From NCBI RefSeq assembly GCF_026212465.1, contig NC_080059.1:8820811-8884810 (forward strand): a stretch of 64,000 nucleotides of DNA. Reading direction: 5' to 3'. Positions 53,401-64,000 of this stretch are shown here, piece by piece. Within the stretch, counting starts at the first letter, position 1. Every line of letters begins with the position of its first letter. The translations under genes and the position numbers were made by a program. The DNA is from Amaranthus tricolor (Eukaryota > Streptophyta > Magnoliopsida > Caryophyllales > Amaranthaceae). The notes beneath the pieces were generated by a model that was not told the DNA's origin, did not search any database, and was given only the letters and a program-made list of their open reading frames with translations.

Positions 53401-54036
53401 ACCACAATATAGCAAATTGAAATAGAATAAGTGGTTTTGTAACAGCTTTAGAGCTTGCAATTTAAGTTGATTGACCTCAACCTTGAGTGTTTGTGAACTA
53501 ATTCTTCTGTCCCATTATACTTGCAATTGATAAGTGATATTTTTCTACAAAATATATAACAATCAGTGGCAAGTATTTTAGAAAGAAGATAGCATATAAT
53601 GTGGTGCAACATAGCTTTTTTGGGACTCGCTGGCCTTTTGTGTCAACTGTGTTATCTTAATCGAGTCCTATACAATTCGCTCTTGGACTCTTGGTGTCAA
53701 ATTTCTTTCCACGCTTTACATGATTGTTAACATTAAACCCACAAAAATAATATCAAGCATTCGTTGTCGCAAAATCTTCACAATTTCTAATCTATTTTAG
53801 ATGTACGCAGCACACCACAATGATTCAGAACGGATTACATAGTTCAGGATAATGGCATCCTACGGCTACACTACTAGTTTCGAGTGATGATACATAGGGC
53901 ACAAATGCACAAAAAAAGGGGAAAACAAGTACATACACAAACTGCATATAGGCAAGCCTCACAGCTAAAAGTATTGTATGAAAAGTACAAAAGAAGACCC
54001 TTTTACATTCCATAAAAAGCCATTAGAATGGGCCTA
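50424..54036. other. Intergenic region between the WAT1-related gene and the PP2C gene
   Basis: The left end is the WAT1-related promoter. Otherwise AT-rich, with a hAT-like MITE repeat at about 52725-52890 and the PP2C 3' flank at the right. No gene recognised on either strand. Confidence 0.6.
52725..52890. repeat. hAT-type MITE-like repeat, copy 2
   Basis: Same order of words as 19130-19330: gctgattaaattggttgatt, aaacacactg, aacttgtt, aaccaactaat and gatttaaccatctaat. Confidence 0.5.
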
Positions 54037-57000
54037 TTAGCGTCTGAAAACGATGATTATTGCACTGCAGTTATCTTTGCAGCCTCTCTCTAAAACAGCT
54101 TCTTTAACAAGTCGGCGGCACGCAGCAGCAACTGGTACACCATCCTGAGAATTACAATTTGGAGCAAAATCAACTTCGTTTAAGAATTATGCATTCAACT
54201 AGTGTTACCAAGTTAAATCGCAGAAGTATTCTATAACCACAAATCTACAGCCATTACAATGATCAAAAGTATTGATTAAATTGTACTATATAAATAGTTC
54301 AAGGCAGCTTATGGTCACAAAAATTGCAACCTTAACCTAAAACATATATTAACACATTAGGTTGAGTTAAAATTTTTTCATACTCCCTCCTATTCTAATC
54401 CAATGTTCTATTTCCTCTTTTGACAAATTCACATCAAATGTCTCATTTTCTTATTTGTTAATCTTTTTCTCTTATTCTCTTACTTATGCCCTCATGATCC
54501 AACTATTTATACAATTGTCATTAAATTATCATTTTCCCCCTTACTCACCCCTCCCATGTGTGGTCCTTCCTTCCTTTCTCTTAAAATTGATGTCAAACTG
54601 CTTATTATAGAGGTTCGGGTTGGCCAGTCAAGTTATCACGAATGCCTTCACTTTTTGGCTTGGAATGAAGTTCATTTCTTAAACCAATTTAAGATGACTA
54701 GCAAGCAAACATGCACACATAGAACAACACGCACACACGAAAAGAGAGAAACATTGTGTAAGAATATCCATGACCAACAGTACATTTTGAGGTAGATATG
54801 AAAGTGCTCAAGATTAATGTGGACTGTAAGTAGAGCATTCTAAGATAATTTTAGATGAAAAGGCAGAGTTATGCCTGGATGCATTATACATTACAGAATG
54901 TTAGGTTGCTAGTTTCCACAAAGGTATCTTGGTGTTTTGACAAACAGCAAATCAGCACAAACAAACAACAGCTTGGTAGGTTCAAAATACTCCCTGACGT
55001 AAAAAGTTATGTCATGAAAATAGAAAGCCATATCAATGTATCCAGAAGTCGTCTGAATACCATAACTAAAGGAAAAGGGAAAACCAACAATGTGACACTA
55101 ATACAAACTCAAACAACTTACTTGTAACATCTTGTGCACAAATTCAACAGCATCATTAGGTCCGAACACCTACAATCAGGAACCAACATTCACATTAACT
55201 TCCACAGCAAAGCATGACAATCATCAAGACAGAATGCTGGAAGTGGAACATCCATACCCCCCACAGGCCATCACAGCCAAGAATAATGAAGTGCTCGTTG
55301 TGTGTGATATCAAATGATTGAATGTCTGGTGTTGCAATAACACCCACCTGCAAATAATGAGCCATTTGAAGAAAAATTTGACAAACACAGGTTCTACACA
55401 TCTCGATTTTATTATCTTACACAACAGTCAAACTCATACCTAGAACAAGCAGAAGAAACTAGGAGGTTTGACAGATACACATTGTTTTGTCATACAGCCA
55501 TCACATTCCACGTCGAAAAAAAGGACAAAAGACTCGGTGCCTCTCAAGGCCCAAGGTAGAAACAAACAAAGTTAATAGCCTACCCCACATCAACACGATG
55601 GAAATCACATACATGTGAGCAAAGAGCTTTGCAACATCTTGAAGTAATTTAGAATGGAGAATAGCACTCATATGAAACCAAAGCGTACAACAACTTGAGG
55701 AAGAAAATCATTATCATCATTGACAAACAAGCAACAATAGCAAACCTCGCATATCAGAACTAGCTCATGCATTGCATGATACTATAGTGGCGTAGGATTC
55801 AGTGGTGGTGTTTGCAACTCCACCATGCCAATGCTCCCCCAATGAAAAAAAGAAGCTAAATTGAAAAGATTATTCAAACAGAAGACTTAATTATAAGCTG
55901 TTTAGGAGAGCAACAAGACTATTTACCAGGATTTCAAACATAGTTACCCTAGATGTATGACTTCCTATACTTTTCTTAACAACGATAAGACTTTATGGAT
56001 GGAAAACTGAACAAAACATCAGCCATTAAGAATACATCACATAGCTTAAACCTTTTTGAATTGTCGGTCTCCAAAAGCTCTTGAAACTTCGAGACGACCC
56101 TGCAAGCGTCCATTTGTGCTCACTGCGCCACCAGCCTGCAAATACAACATGCTGAACTTTCAAAATCACAGAAAATACAGTGGATTTTGTAGTACTCCCT
56201 CTGGCGGTTCCTTTTGTTTGTCTGCCTTTTGATTCTGGTCCATTTCCTTTGTAGTCCCACATTTTGCTTTTTGGTCCACATTGATCCCAAAACATTACCC
56301 CACTTTCCAACGATTGGTCCCGTCACTCCCTCTTGACTCGCCCATTTATGTATTATTGTTACCACTCTTTCACACTCTTCTTCTATCTATCCCATGCGTT
56401 TACATATGCATTACATCATCTTCATTGGTTTCATATCATTACAATAATGTAAGCAAAGATGTATCTAGCCTTCATTTATAAATACTTAAGGTGTCATCCT
56501 CCTGTTGTCTAGCTTTCATTTATATATTAAAGAAGAGAAAGGGTAAGAAATCGAAGAATAAAGCCTAAAAACAAAAAAGGTCTGCATAATAAAATCATTT
56601 TAAAAGCACAATTCAGTTCCATTTTGTTTCATTATCAAATTCATTGATGTAATTTGTACACGATCGTTCTCGGGTCACTCTAGAATACATTCCCTGTTCA
56701 TGTTTCCATCGGCCCGTATCAAACCGAATTCATCTGGATAATATGTTGTTCCGTTCTGTTCATGATTCACAATTTTCACTTTTTTATTTCTATTAGAAAA
56801 ATACCACTACCCTGAATGCAAGACCGCGAAAGATGATCTCATTTCACGTCACCAAGACAGCTTCATTTACAGGACCAGGTGCGTTTTAGCTTGACACCGA
56901 ATTGTCCTTGAATTAACTAAACAAGAAAACTTAAGGTGCAATGGCAGAGAACAACCCTAACAATTTGAAGAAAGCTTGCAGAGCTTTAAATATACAAATA

Positions 57001-60000
57001 AACAATTTCTGACCTTTTGAATTCGAGCTCGTTCCTGTGGATAGATAGCTTTGTGTTCTCTGGTTAGAACAATGGCCTTTAATGGACTGCACCCACTAGA
57101 GTCATTCAGCTCATTAATCTTACTAGATCTCGCCACCACTGCCTTTGCATCTCCTATATTGGCGACAAAAACCTGTAGCATGCAAGAGATTAAAGATTAA
57201 GAGCAATAAGAAATACAAAATTTAAAAAATACAATACACGCTAAAAAGGTCATTTCAATTGGGAGCTTACTTTGGCTTATCTAATAATTGAATTTGCAAA
57301 ATGTCAGCTTATAATAGCAGGAGTGGAATACACGCCAAAAAGGCCGTTTCAATTGGGTGCTTATTTTGGTTCATCTAATTTTTGAATTTGAGTGGTTTTT
57401 CAATTAGGAGCTTATTTTGGCTTTAATGTTAGTTTTAGAGCCAAATTGATCATGTTAATATTATTGTTTAAAATTCAAATATTTGATTTCACTCAAGAGT
57501 TGATTTTGTGATCCTCATTAGGCTTAAGATTTTGTCATGGAGTAATCTATTTTGAGTTGTATCCTTGAATTAAGGGTTTGCTTGGGTTATGTGCAAGAAG
57601 TCCAAAAGTATTATGGTTGAAGTTGATTTCAACCCCAGCTAAGCAGAAGTTATCTTAAAAATTCAGCAGCATAATAGAGTTGAAACAGCCACTTCAGGTT
57701 TTGTTCAAGGCTTCAAACTGTTCTGACCAAGAATAATCTTTTCACAGCCTACAGAACAACACCGGCCGACCAGAAACTACGCACCAGCAGACCAGCACAG
57801 CCACAGAAGTACCAATTCAAAGATGAGAATGCAGAAACCAATTCGAGCAGACTTGTGCAAGCAGAATGGAAATAGCAGCAGCAATTGTCCAAGGAAAACA
57901 GGACATTTGCCAGCTCAAAATTAGACTTAAGGAATCAAGAATAGTCTGAGGAAAAGTCAATTCAATCAAATTTCTTTAGTGGATATTCAATAATCAACAA
58001 TTTCCTTTACTGTCCACTCTGAGAATAAGGTTGTTGGGATTAAGTTAACTTTTTAACTCTAATTTTGATCAATAAGTTTCATTTAATCCTTGGACATCCA
58101 GATGAATTTGGAATCAGAGGAATTTACTCTTCTGAATTCTCACTTTACTGGTGCAGTGATGCATTTCATATGTCATGCTGGAATGAGGATAGTCCATTGA
58201 GGACATTTCCTTAGTCTAAGGAAATCCTTTTATTTGTCAATTATAGAGGACAGCTTCCATACTTAATGTTATATCCAATCAGCATTAAGTTCCAAAAAGT
58301 AGGAGTGTATGTCATACTTCCTCCGTTGCATATTAGTTGCAACATTAGAAAAATGGCACTATTCATTCATCACCCTTAATTTGTGATTAATTTTTAATCA
58401 TTAAGTTAAAACATAGTCAAGTGAGATCTTGTTTGAATCGTCCCATTGCAAAGAATATTAGTATCAAATCTTATAATTTTTTATTATACATAATTAAAGA
58501 TACTAAGGATTGAATTGGTGCATTAAACTGTGTGAAAAAGCTTAATGTTGCAAGTATTTTGGAACGGAGGAAGTAGTTGACAAGGAAGGCAACACTCAGC
58601 AGATATGCTGAGTTTGGTGTTCACCCCTTGATCCAGATCATTAAGGAAGAAGGCGGTAAATAAAACCAAGATGATTGATTCACATGTTCAAGCAATGCCA
58701 AAAGAGATTACTCACACATTCAATTTACTTAAACTGATTACTAAGCTGTTTGCTAACAGATTTGGTGTAAGCATGGTTAAGCTTGCTTAGGACTTAGCAT
58801 AGTCATTTGTTCAGGCTTTGTTTACGATATTATTCACTTAATATTATTAGCTAAGTTATGTTTTGTAAAACTTAAATAAGGCTTCCTTATAAGCATATAA
58901 GAGTAGATGATGTTGAATGATGATGAATTAATAAGAGTTGTTGTGGTTAAACTATAGAGCATAAACAAGATCGCATAGAATCATATTGACCAAGTCATAA
59001 AGGCTTTCAAATCTAGCGTAGTCGATACCAAATCGCGATCAATGCTTCATTTTTCCTCTATGGTTTAACTCAAGTTTCTCTGAGTTTAATTGTCCCTCAA
59101 ATTCCTTCTTGTTATTAATTCTTAGTTGTTCTTGAACTTAAAGTGGTGAAGTTTCAAGGGTTATGTTCCATTCACTTGATTATACATTTCAGAGTCATAC
59201 GTGATAAATTATACCTTGTTCTATCCAGTGGAGTATTTCATTTGACTATAAATTTCAGACTTGATCTGGCTGGGCCTATAACATTAGACTACAAAGTCTA
59301 CTGGATTACCAAAAAATTATTACACTGTTACTACAGTAGAGTTGAGTTATTTCAGTTGAGAGAGGCAGGCAGATTTGCATGTGAACTATACTTGGTCTAC
59401 AAATTACTTTGTAGTCTACTTTTAATGTAAGACAGTAGGAGTCCTTTTTGTATCAACTCAAGTGAGGCTTTTCCCTAACAAGAGTTTTTAATTCTTCTAT
59501 ACTATCCAAGGTAGATAAGAAATTTATGATTAGCCAAATTTGTTTAATCAAAAGTACAATTATCTTCAACAATAATGTGTGTACTTAAAATTCTGACTTT
59601 ATTGAGCTTAACTGGATGTTTGTTGCTTTGAAGCCTACAAGGTAATTTTCTAATTCCGGTGTTGCAAGCATAGAGCAAAAATAAGATTTCATTCACGGTC
59701 GCAGTGATGGTCGCAATAAAAAAAAAAATCAGTTGTGTCGGGTGGTTTTGCGATTAGCTCAGCGGCAGTAAACTCAAAACTTCTAAAAAATGGTCGCAAT
59801 AAGGTGATGCGGATGATATTTTGCAATATGGTTGAAGTGCTCCTTGTTAAAATCAAGTAGTTTGAGTGGTATGCAAAAGTTCCTCTAATTCAAAGATTAC
59901 TTTTTTTTTTTGTTGCAATCAATCCTCTGAGAGAAATTTAAACTTTTATTAAGTACAATTACTTGTTTGTTACTTTGTGTGTCCAATTCCGTTACCCAAT

Positions 60001-63000
60001 ATCATTTAGTGGCTCCCACTTAAAGGAATTTAAAGCCTATAAGGGGTCGGGTGTACACAACCCAATCTTGGTCAGTGATAAAAATGACATTGTGATTGAC
60101 CCTTAGTAGCATACACCTGTAATGAATGGCTGGGCGACATAGGAACTACCTAAAAAATAAGTAATTCGTAAGTAGTTAGTTTAAGGAATAAAAAAGTAGT
60201 ATAAATAGAAAGGAAAGGTATGAAATAAGGATTCGTTCATTTTATAATAGATTAGGGATGAATTCTTGACTCATATTGGAGAGCCACAACCCTCTCAAAA
60301 GCTTGTACTATCATTGTAATCTTTCTAGGTTACAATTCATCTATGAGTTACGTTTACAATCAATATACATTTGTTCATTCCCCACCTTCATACAAATTCA
60401 TCTAAATTCTAATCACAAATTTATCTACAATTTGCTATACAATATCAACAGAATATGCTTGTTACTGATCATCATCATCAATGGTTAATTCAGCCCGTAA
60501 CAACATCATGTGGAACTTCACATAAAAAAAATTATACAAAATTTAATGAAATACTTTTTATAGTCCATTATAATCCGAGATTAATGAACTAAGATCTTTG
60601 TCCCCATCAAAACTGAACATATTGCAAGGTGATTTTCTAATTTTAGTGTTGCAAATGTTCCTCAATAAAATCAAACCCATTGAGTGATGTACATGGGTTC
60701 CTCTCATTCAAAAATTAGTTCTTTTTCGTAGCGAAAAACCTCTAAAAAAATTAAAAGCCTAGGAATTTAGCAAATAAGAATTGAACTCAAAACTCATATC
60801 CTGCAAGCTGTTCAATTCCAATTTAAGCAATCAAGGAGAAATTGTTGACACTAAATTCAAGTAACATATAGCTGAATAGCATTTCAACTACTTAAGCAAC
60901 AAATAAATACTTACGGTTCGTCCTAGTACCCATATGCATACAGCTGTAGCACCATCCTGCCATCCTCCTGATCCAGTAATTTTATCAATAATATATTGCA
61001 TACAGAAGAGTAGCAAACTTTAAGAATAATTAACAAAAATGTAATCATCAAGGAAATGCCAAACAACAGCCATATCAAACACTATGCTAATACGATGGTC
61101 AAAGAAAGTCAAATTCAGTTATGTAACCACATCATCAACCCTCAAATGTAGCACCTAATCCAGATCCTTGAAGAGTATATGACCCCGCTGTTATTGAATA
61201 ATGTATATACAAACCTGTTCTAGCAATTTTACGATATCCTTCAAAATCTTAATGCCAATAATTTTGGAAGAAGATACAGAACACTTGTCTCTTGGTGCTT
61301 TTGCTTCTAAATTCTTATTGACACAACCAAAAACTCGTTGACGTTGTCACATTTCTTTATCAGCTTAACAAAATAAAGTTAAATAAGTTTCAATCAGCGG
61401 AAATAATTCATACTTGATATAAACTATGTTCAGTCACAAAATGAATTTGAAGATATTTTCAGCTTTCAAAGCACCAACTGGAAAGAAAAGAAACACTAGG
61501 GAAATAGTTTAAAGGAGTAAGGTGTACCCAGAAAAAAAAAATGAAGAGTGCAATAGGGAATAAACTACAAAAGATCTGTGCGGCTGACAAACAGCATAGA
61601 AAAAGAGAGGGTATAAGAAGAGGGAAAAGAGAGAACATTATTTTAGAAAATAAGAACATAGGCTGGAAACTAAATGAAAAAACCTTTGACCAAGTAAAAA
61701 AAATTAGAGAAGATGTAGGTGAGAGAGAGAGAGAGAGAAGATATGATCAAAATGGACAAGGGAAAGGAGATACTGGCAATAAGGAAATGAATCATGTAGG
61801 GGGAAAACAAATGTACCATGACTTGGGATCCATTCAGCAAAACCACCAACCAATTCTCAACTGACATCTCTTTCAATAACTAAGCAGCAAGCACAGATTT
61901 GCCGCAGATAATTCACAGTTTCATGAGTGGAAACAAGTATAAATTACCGGACATAAAAACTATTACTACTGAGTACAAAAACTCTAACAAGTCAACCAAA
62001 TTTCAAGCAAATAAACATCAAGAATAAGAAAAGTAGCTCACATAAAGCAAAAAAAAAAAAAAACATTGCACTACCAGCTGCACTTTCGAGTAGAAGAGCT
62101 TCATCAGTTTTGCGAAAACCTACAATGCATAGAAAATAAATTGAACAGTTATCAGTAAATAAAATTTGACTTTTAGTTTTAAATAGTCGTCAGGTTGAAA
62201 GCCATTGATCCTTACCATCAAGAATCGCCTTTTTGGCAGCCTTAACATCCAACTGCAGTTAGAAAAGTAAGAAAGCATTATAAAACACATACCAATGAAC
62301 AAAACTTATTCTAAGATGCACTAGATTATGCATATTTTTGAATATTTATTACTGAATGTAAAGCAAGCATGGAAGATATCTATTTCTATATTGAATATGA
62401 ATAATAAATTAAGCACAATAGAAAGCATTATAAAACACATACCAAAGAACAAAACTTATTCCTAGATGCACTAGATAAAGCATTCTTTTGAAAATTAAGT
62501 ATATAAAGCAAACACGGAACAAATGTATTTCTATATAAAAAGTTGTCATTTTGAGTTTCAGCAATATGCTAAATCCAGATTGACCGACAATTTTCAGTGG
62601 AGTTCACTCCAGCAAACCTCAGTACCAGATGCTCATAGCCCTAGAAATAGTGCTTCCATTGCCTTTGGATACTAATTCAACATCTGCGGCACTTTCCTCT
62701 CAATGCATCCATAAAAGTAGCCAAACACATTGGGCATGCAAAGAAAGAAAAGAAGATGATACAGGACTTATAAAGCAGAATATTTCAAACATCCATTGTA
62801 ACACAACAATTCAGATAATATATGATGATAATAGTCGAGAACCAGCAGATAATACACATCCAGTTTAGCATAAGAACAACATTATTTGACACATAACAAA
62901 TAAACTACAATCTAACAGAATACTTCGACAGGCATGACAAAAGTACAAAGAATCACAAGGTATAGAAGACCACATAAACACACCAACTCACGTGGTAATC

Positions 63001-63092
63001 CCGCTGAAACAACATTAGAATGTAAATGCTTCTGTGCATATTCAGCTGCTAGCCGACCTCCATGCCCATCATATACAGAAAAGTGTGCAAAT
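54037..63092 (-). CDS. Protein phosphatase 2C (like Arabidopsis At1g18030), 5' partial
   Basis: Nine exons in transcription order: 63092-62984, 62252-62216, 62119-62075, 60967-60915, 57172-57014, 56135-56052, 55347-55258, 55169-55122, 54144-54037 (stop TAA at 54037-54039). Phases agree throughout. PP2C is a Mg/Mn-dependent Ser/Thr phosphatase. Motifs in order: FAHFSVYDGHGGRLAAEYAQ (metal-binding Asp and Gly), AKKAILDG, GWQDGATAVCIWVL, VFVANIGDAKAVVARSS, LTREHKAIYPQERARIQK, GRLQGRLEVSRAFGDRQFKK, ATPDIQSF, FIILGCDGLWG, VFGPNDAVEF, RGCKDNCSAIIIVFRR. All expected metal-ligand aspartates (DGHGG, GCDGLW, KDN) are present. The best match from memory is Arabidopsis At1g18030 (probable PP2C 8). The 5' exons carrying RHTMED-type sequence are not seen and probably lie past 64000. 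The 3.74 kb intron 60914-57173 is expanded by transposons. Confidence 0.92.
57235..57425. repeat. Degenerate tandem repeats in a PP2C intron
   Basis: Three related units contain tttcaattgggagcttactt or close variants (about 57250, 57345, 57400), followed by ttggcttatctaat and gaatttg. Confidence 0.75.
57501..59480. mobile_element. Solo LTR (1.98 kb) in a PP2C intron
   Basis: Begins TGATTTTGTGATCC and ends TTCCCTAACA, with TG...CA ends, flanked on both sides by AGAGT (57496-57500 and 59481-59485), a perfect 5-bp target duplication. No internal coding or primer site. A possible TATA region (tataagcatataagag) lies at about 58889. A MITE is nested inside. Family not identified; the length would fit a large copia (SIRE-like) or gypsy LTR. 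Confidence 0.75.
58317..58573. repeat. Stowaway-type MITE nested in the solo LTR, 257 bp
   Basis: Ends CTTCCTCCGTTGCATATT and a mirrored right end TTTTGGAACGGAGGAAG, with inner gttgcaaca/tgttgcaag pairing, flanked by TA at 58315-58316 and 58574-58575. Confidence 0.88.
59665..59835. repeat. Dispersed repeat, copy 2
   Basis: Contains tcacggtcgcagtgatggtc, aactcaaaac and ggtcgcaataaggtgatgcg; related to 37955-38115. Confidence 0.4.
60005..60115. repeat. SINE-like dispersed repeat, another copy
   Basis: Core tagtggctcccactta, then ggggtcgggtgtacacaacc, and gattgacccttagtagca; same order as at 14580-14690. Confidence 0.5.
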
Positions 63093-64000
63093 CTGCCAAT
63101 ACACCCCAAAGAAATGAGAACTAGCTTTCACCAAAATCCCCAAAGTGTGTGAATTACATAAAGGATGCAAGATTCGAAAAGAAAATCCTCATAAGCTTTT
63201 ATTGGTTATAAAAGCAATCGACTAAAACATAATTCTCTAACATTAAAAAATTTAACGTATGACAATACAATTCAGAAATACAGATTATAAATGACCTTTG
63301 TTGCATAGTTCCCTCCTTCAACAAGTCTTATGATATATATTTCAAAGACAACTTCACCTAAACTTTTATTATGTTATCAGACTATCATAGTAAGAAAACA
63401 ACCTCATTGTTTTATGAAGGAGAAGAAATGTGACCTAATATCTTTTGCAGACATGAAGAATTTTGATCTTTTGCAATTTAGTAACCTAATATCTTTCAAA
63501 AACTGAGTATGTTTTGTTCAACTTTCTAATCGAATGCATTATTTTTTCTGTATCCCAAGTCCCAAGTCCCAAAGTCTTGACCTACCCCCTTATTCATCTT
63601 CTCCGACTTCCTATCCTATCAATTACAATACTTATGAAAGACATTAAAATTTGTGAACTGACTGCATGTCCTAAGCCCAAAGCTAATTCCTTTTATTTTC
63701 CCGATTGAATAAACTTGTACATTGATATTGATATTGATATGAATACAAAGTAGGAAAATTAAAGTGGAACGGAGGGAGTAAATAATAAGATATCTATTGT
63801 ATATTAGGTGATTTTCATATTTCACTCTGAGCCCTCAAACAGTCAGAGATGGCACTGTCACTCTCCTTACACTTATTTTTTTTCACATTTCCAAACTCAA
63901 TTTTTCACACTCATAAAATACATCCAATCAAAATCAAAAAAAATCAAATCAAATAAAAATAAATCTACAATTAAAATCTGTTATGGTGTGACTCATAATC
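63093..64000. other. PP2C intron or upstream sequence
   Basis: No further PP2C exon was recognised. A Stowaway-like right end (gtggaacggagggag) lies at about 63763-63777, preceded by a short gatattgatatt array; its left end was not found. Confidence 0.5.

Noticed and set aside
57429..59480. Alternative solo-LTR start at TGTTAG (57429)
   Set aside because: Its flank does not match the right flank; starting at 57501 gives a perfect AGAGT duplication.
61541..61864. 107-codon plus-strand frame rich in Lys, Arg and Glu
   Set aside because: Low-complexity purine-rich sequence inside a PP2C intron; no recognisable domain.

Overview
This is nuclear DNA of a dicot plant. It is AT-rich and holds spliced genes with GT-AG introns, a fragment of plastid DNA, and many LTR retrotransposons, a Mutator-like element and MITEs. 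The dispersed repeats (GAGAC/GTCTC inverted-repeat elements, Stowaway-type MITEs, SINE-like cores) and the protein sequences would fit Caryophyllales (Amaranthaceae in the broad sense), but that placement is a guess.

Host genes, left to right: (1) the 3' two thirds of a Raf-type MAPKKK kinase domain (1663-14894, +), close to Arabidopsis At1g73660/SIS8 as far as I can recall; (2) a small C2-domain CAR-type protein (16706-19105, +); (3) a single-exon membrane-anchored L-type lectin without a kinase (24145-25230, -); (4) a CDKD / CDK-activating kinase (37126-42545, +), all six exons resolved; (5) a WAT1-related / EamA transporter (48349-50423, -), all six exons resolved; (6) nine exons of a protein phosphatase 2C like At1g18030 (54037-63092, -), whose 5' end lies beyond the window. 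I see no operon-like organisation and no functional link between neighbours beyond a general signalling flavour (kinases, phosphatase, CAR, lectin).

Mobile DNA fills the gaps and the introns. The Raf intron holds an 8.03 kb Ty3/gypsy chromovirus (2538-10570) with both LTRs, inactivated by stops and frameshifts. Its integrase is split by a 2.28 kb solo LTR of another family (6450-8725) and carries a 146-bp tandem triplication. A LINE remnant sits in the next intron. A young 4.85 kb Ty1/copia element (28513-33366) has nearly identical LTRs and a perfect 5-bp target duplication but has lost the integrase core. The CDKD intron 4 carries a decayed plastid insertion (ycf4-cemA-petA). A 4.4 kb MULE (43305-47668) joins a truncated MudrA-like transposase to a plant mobile domain (PMD) gene and has unusual arrays of a perfect 27-bp palindrome at its ends. 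A shorter relative lies at 21680-22885. A PP2C intron contains a 1.98 kb solo LTR with a Stowaway MITE nested inside.

The most interesting signals are the MULE end palindromes, whose arms appear to have changed symmetrically between the two family members, and the transposase/PMD chimera itself.
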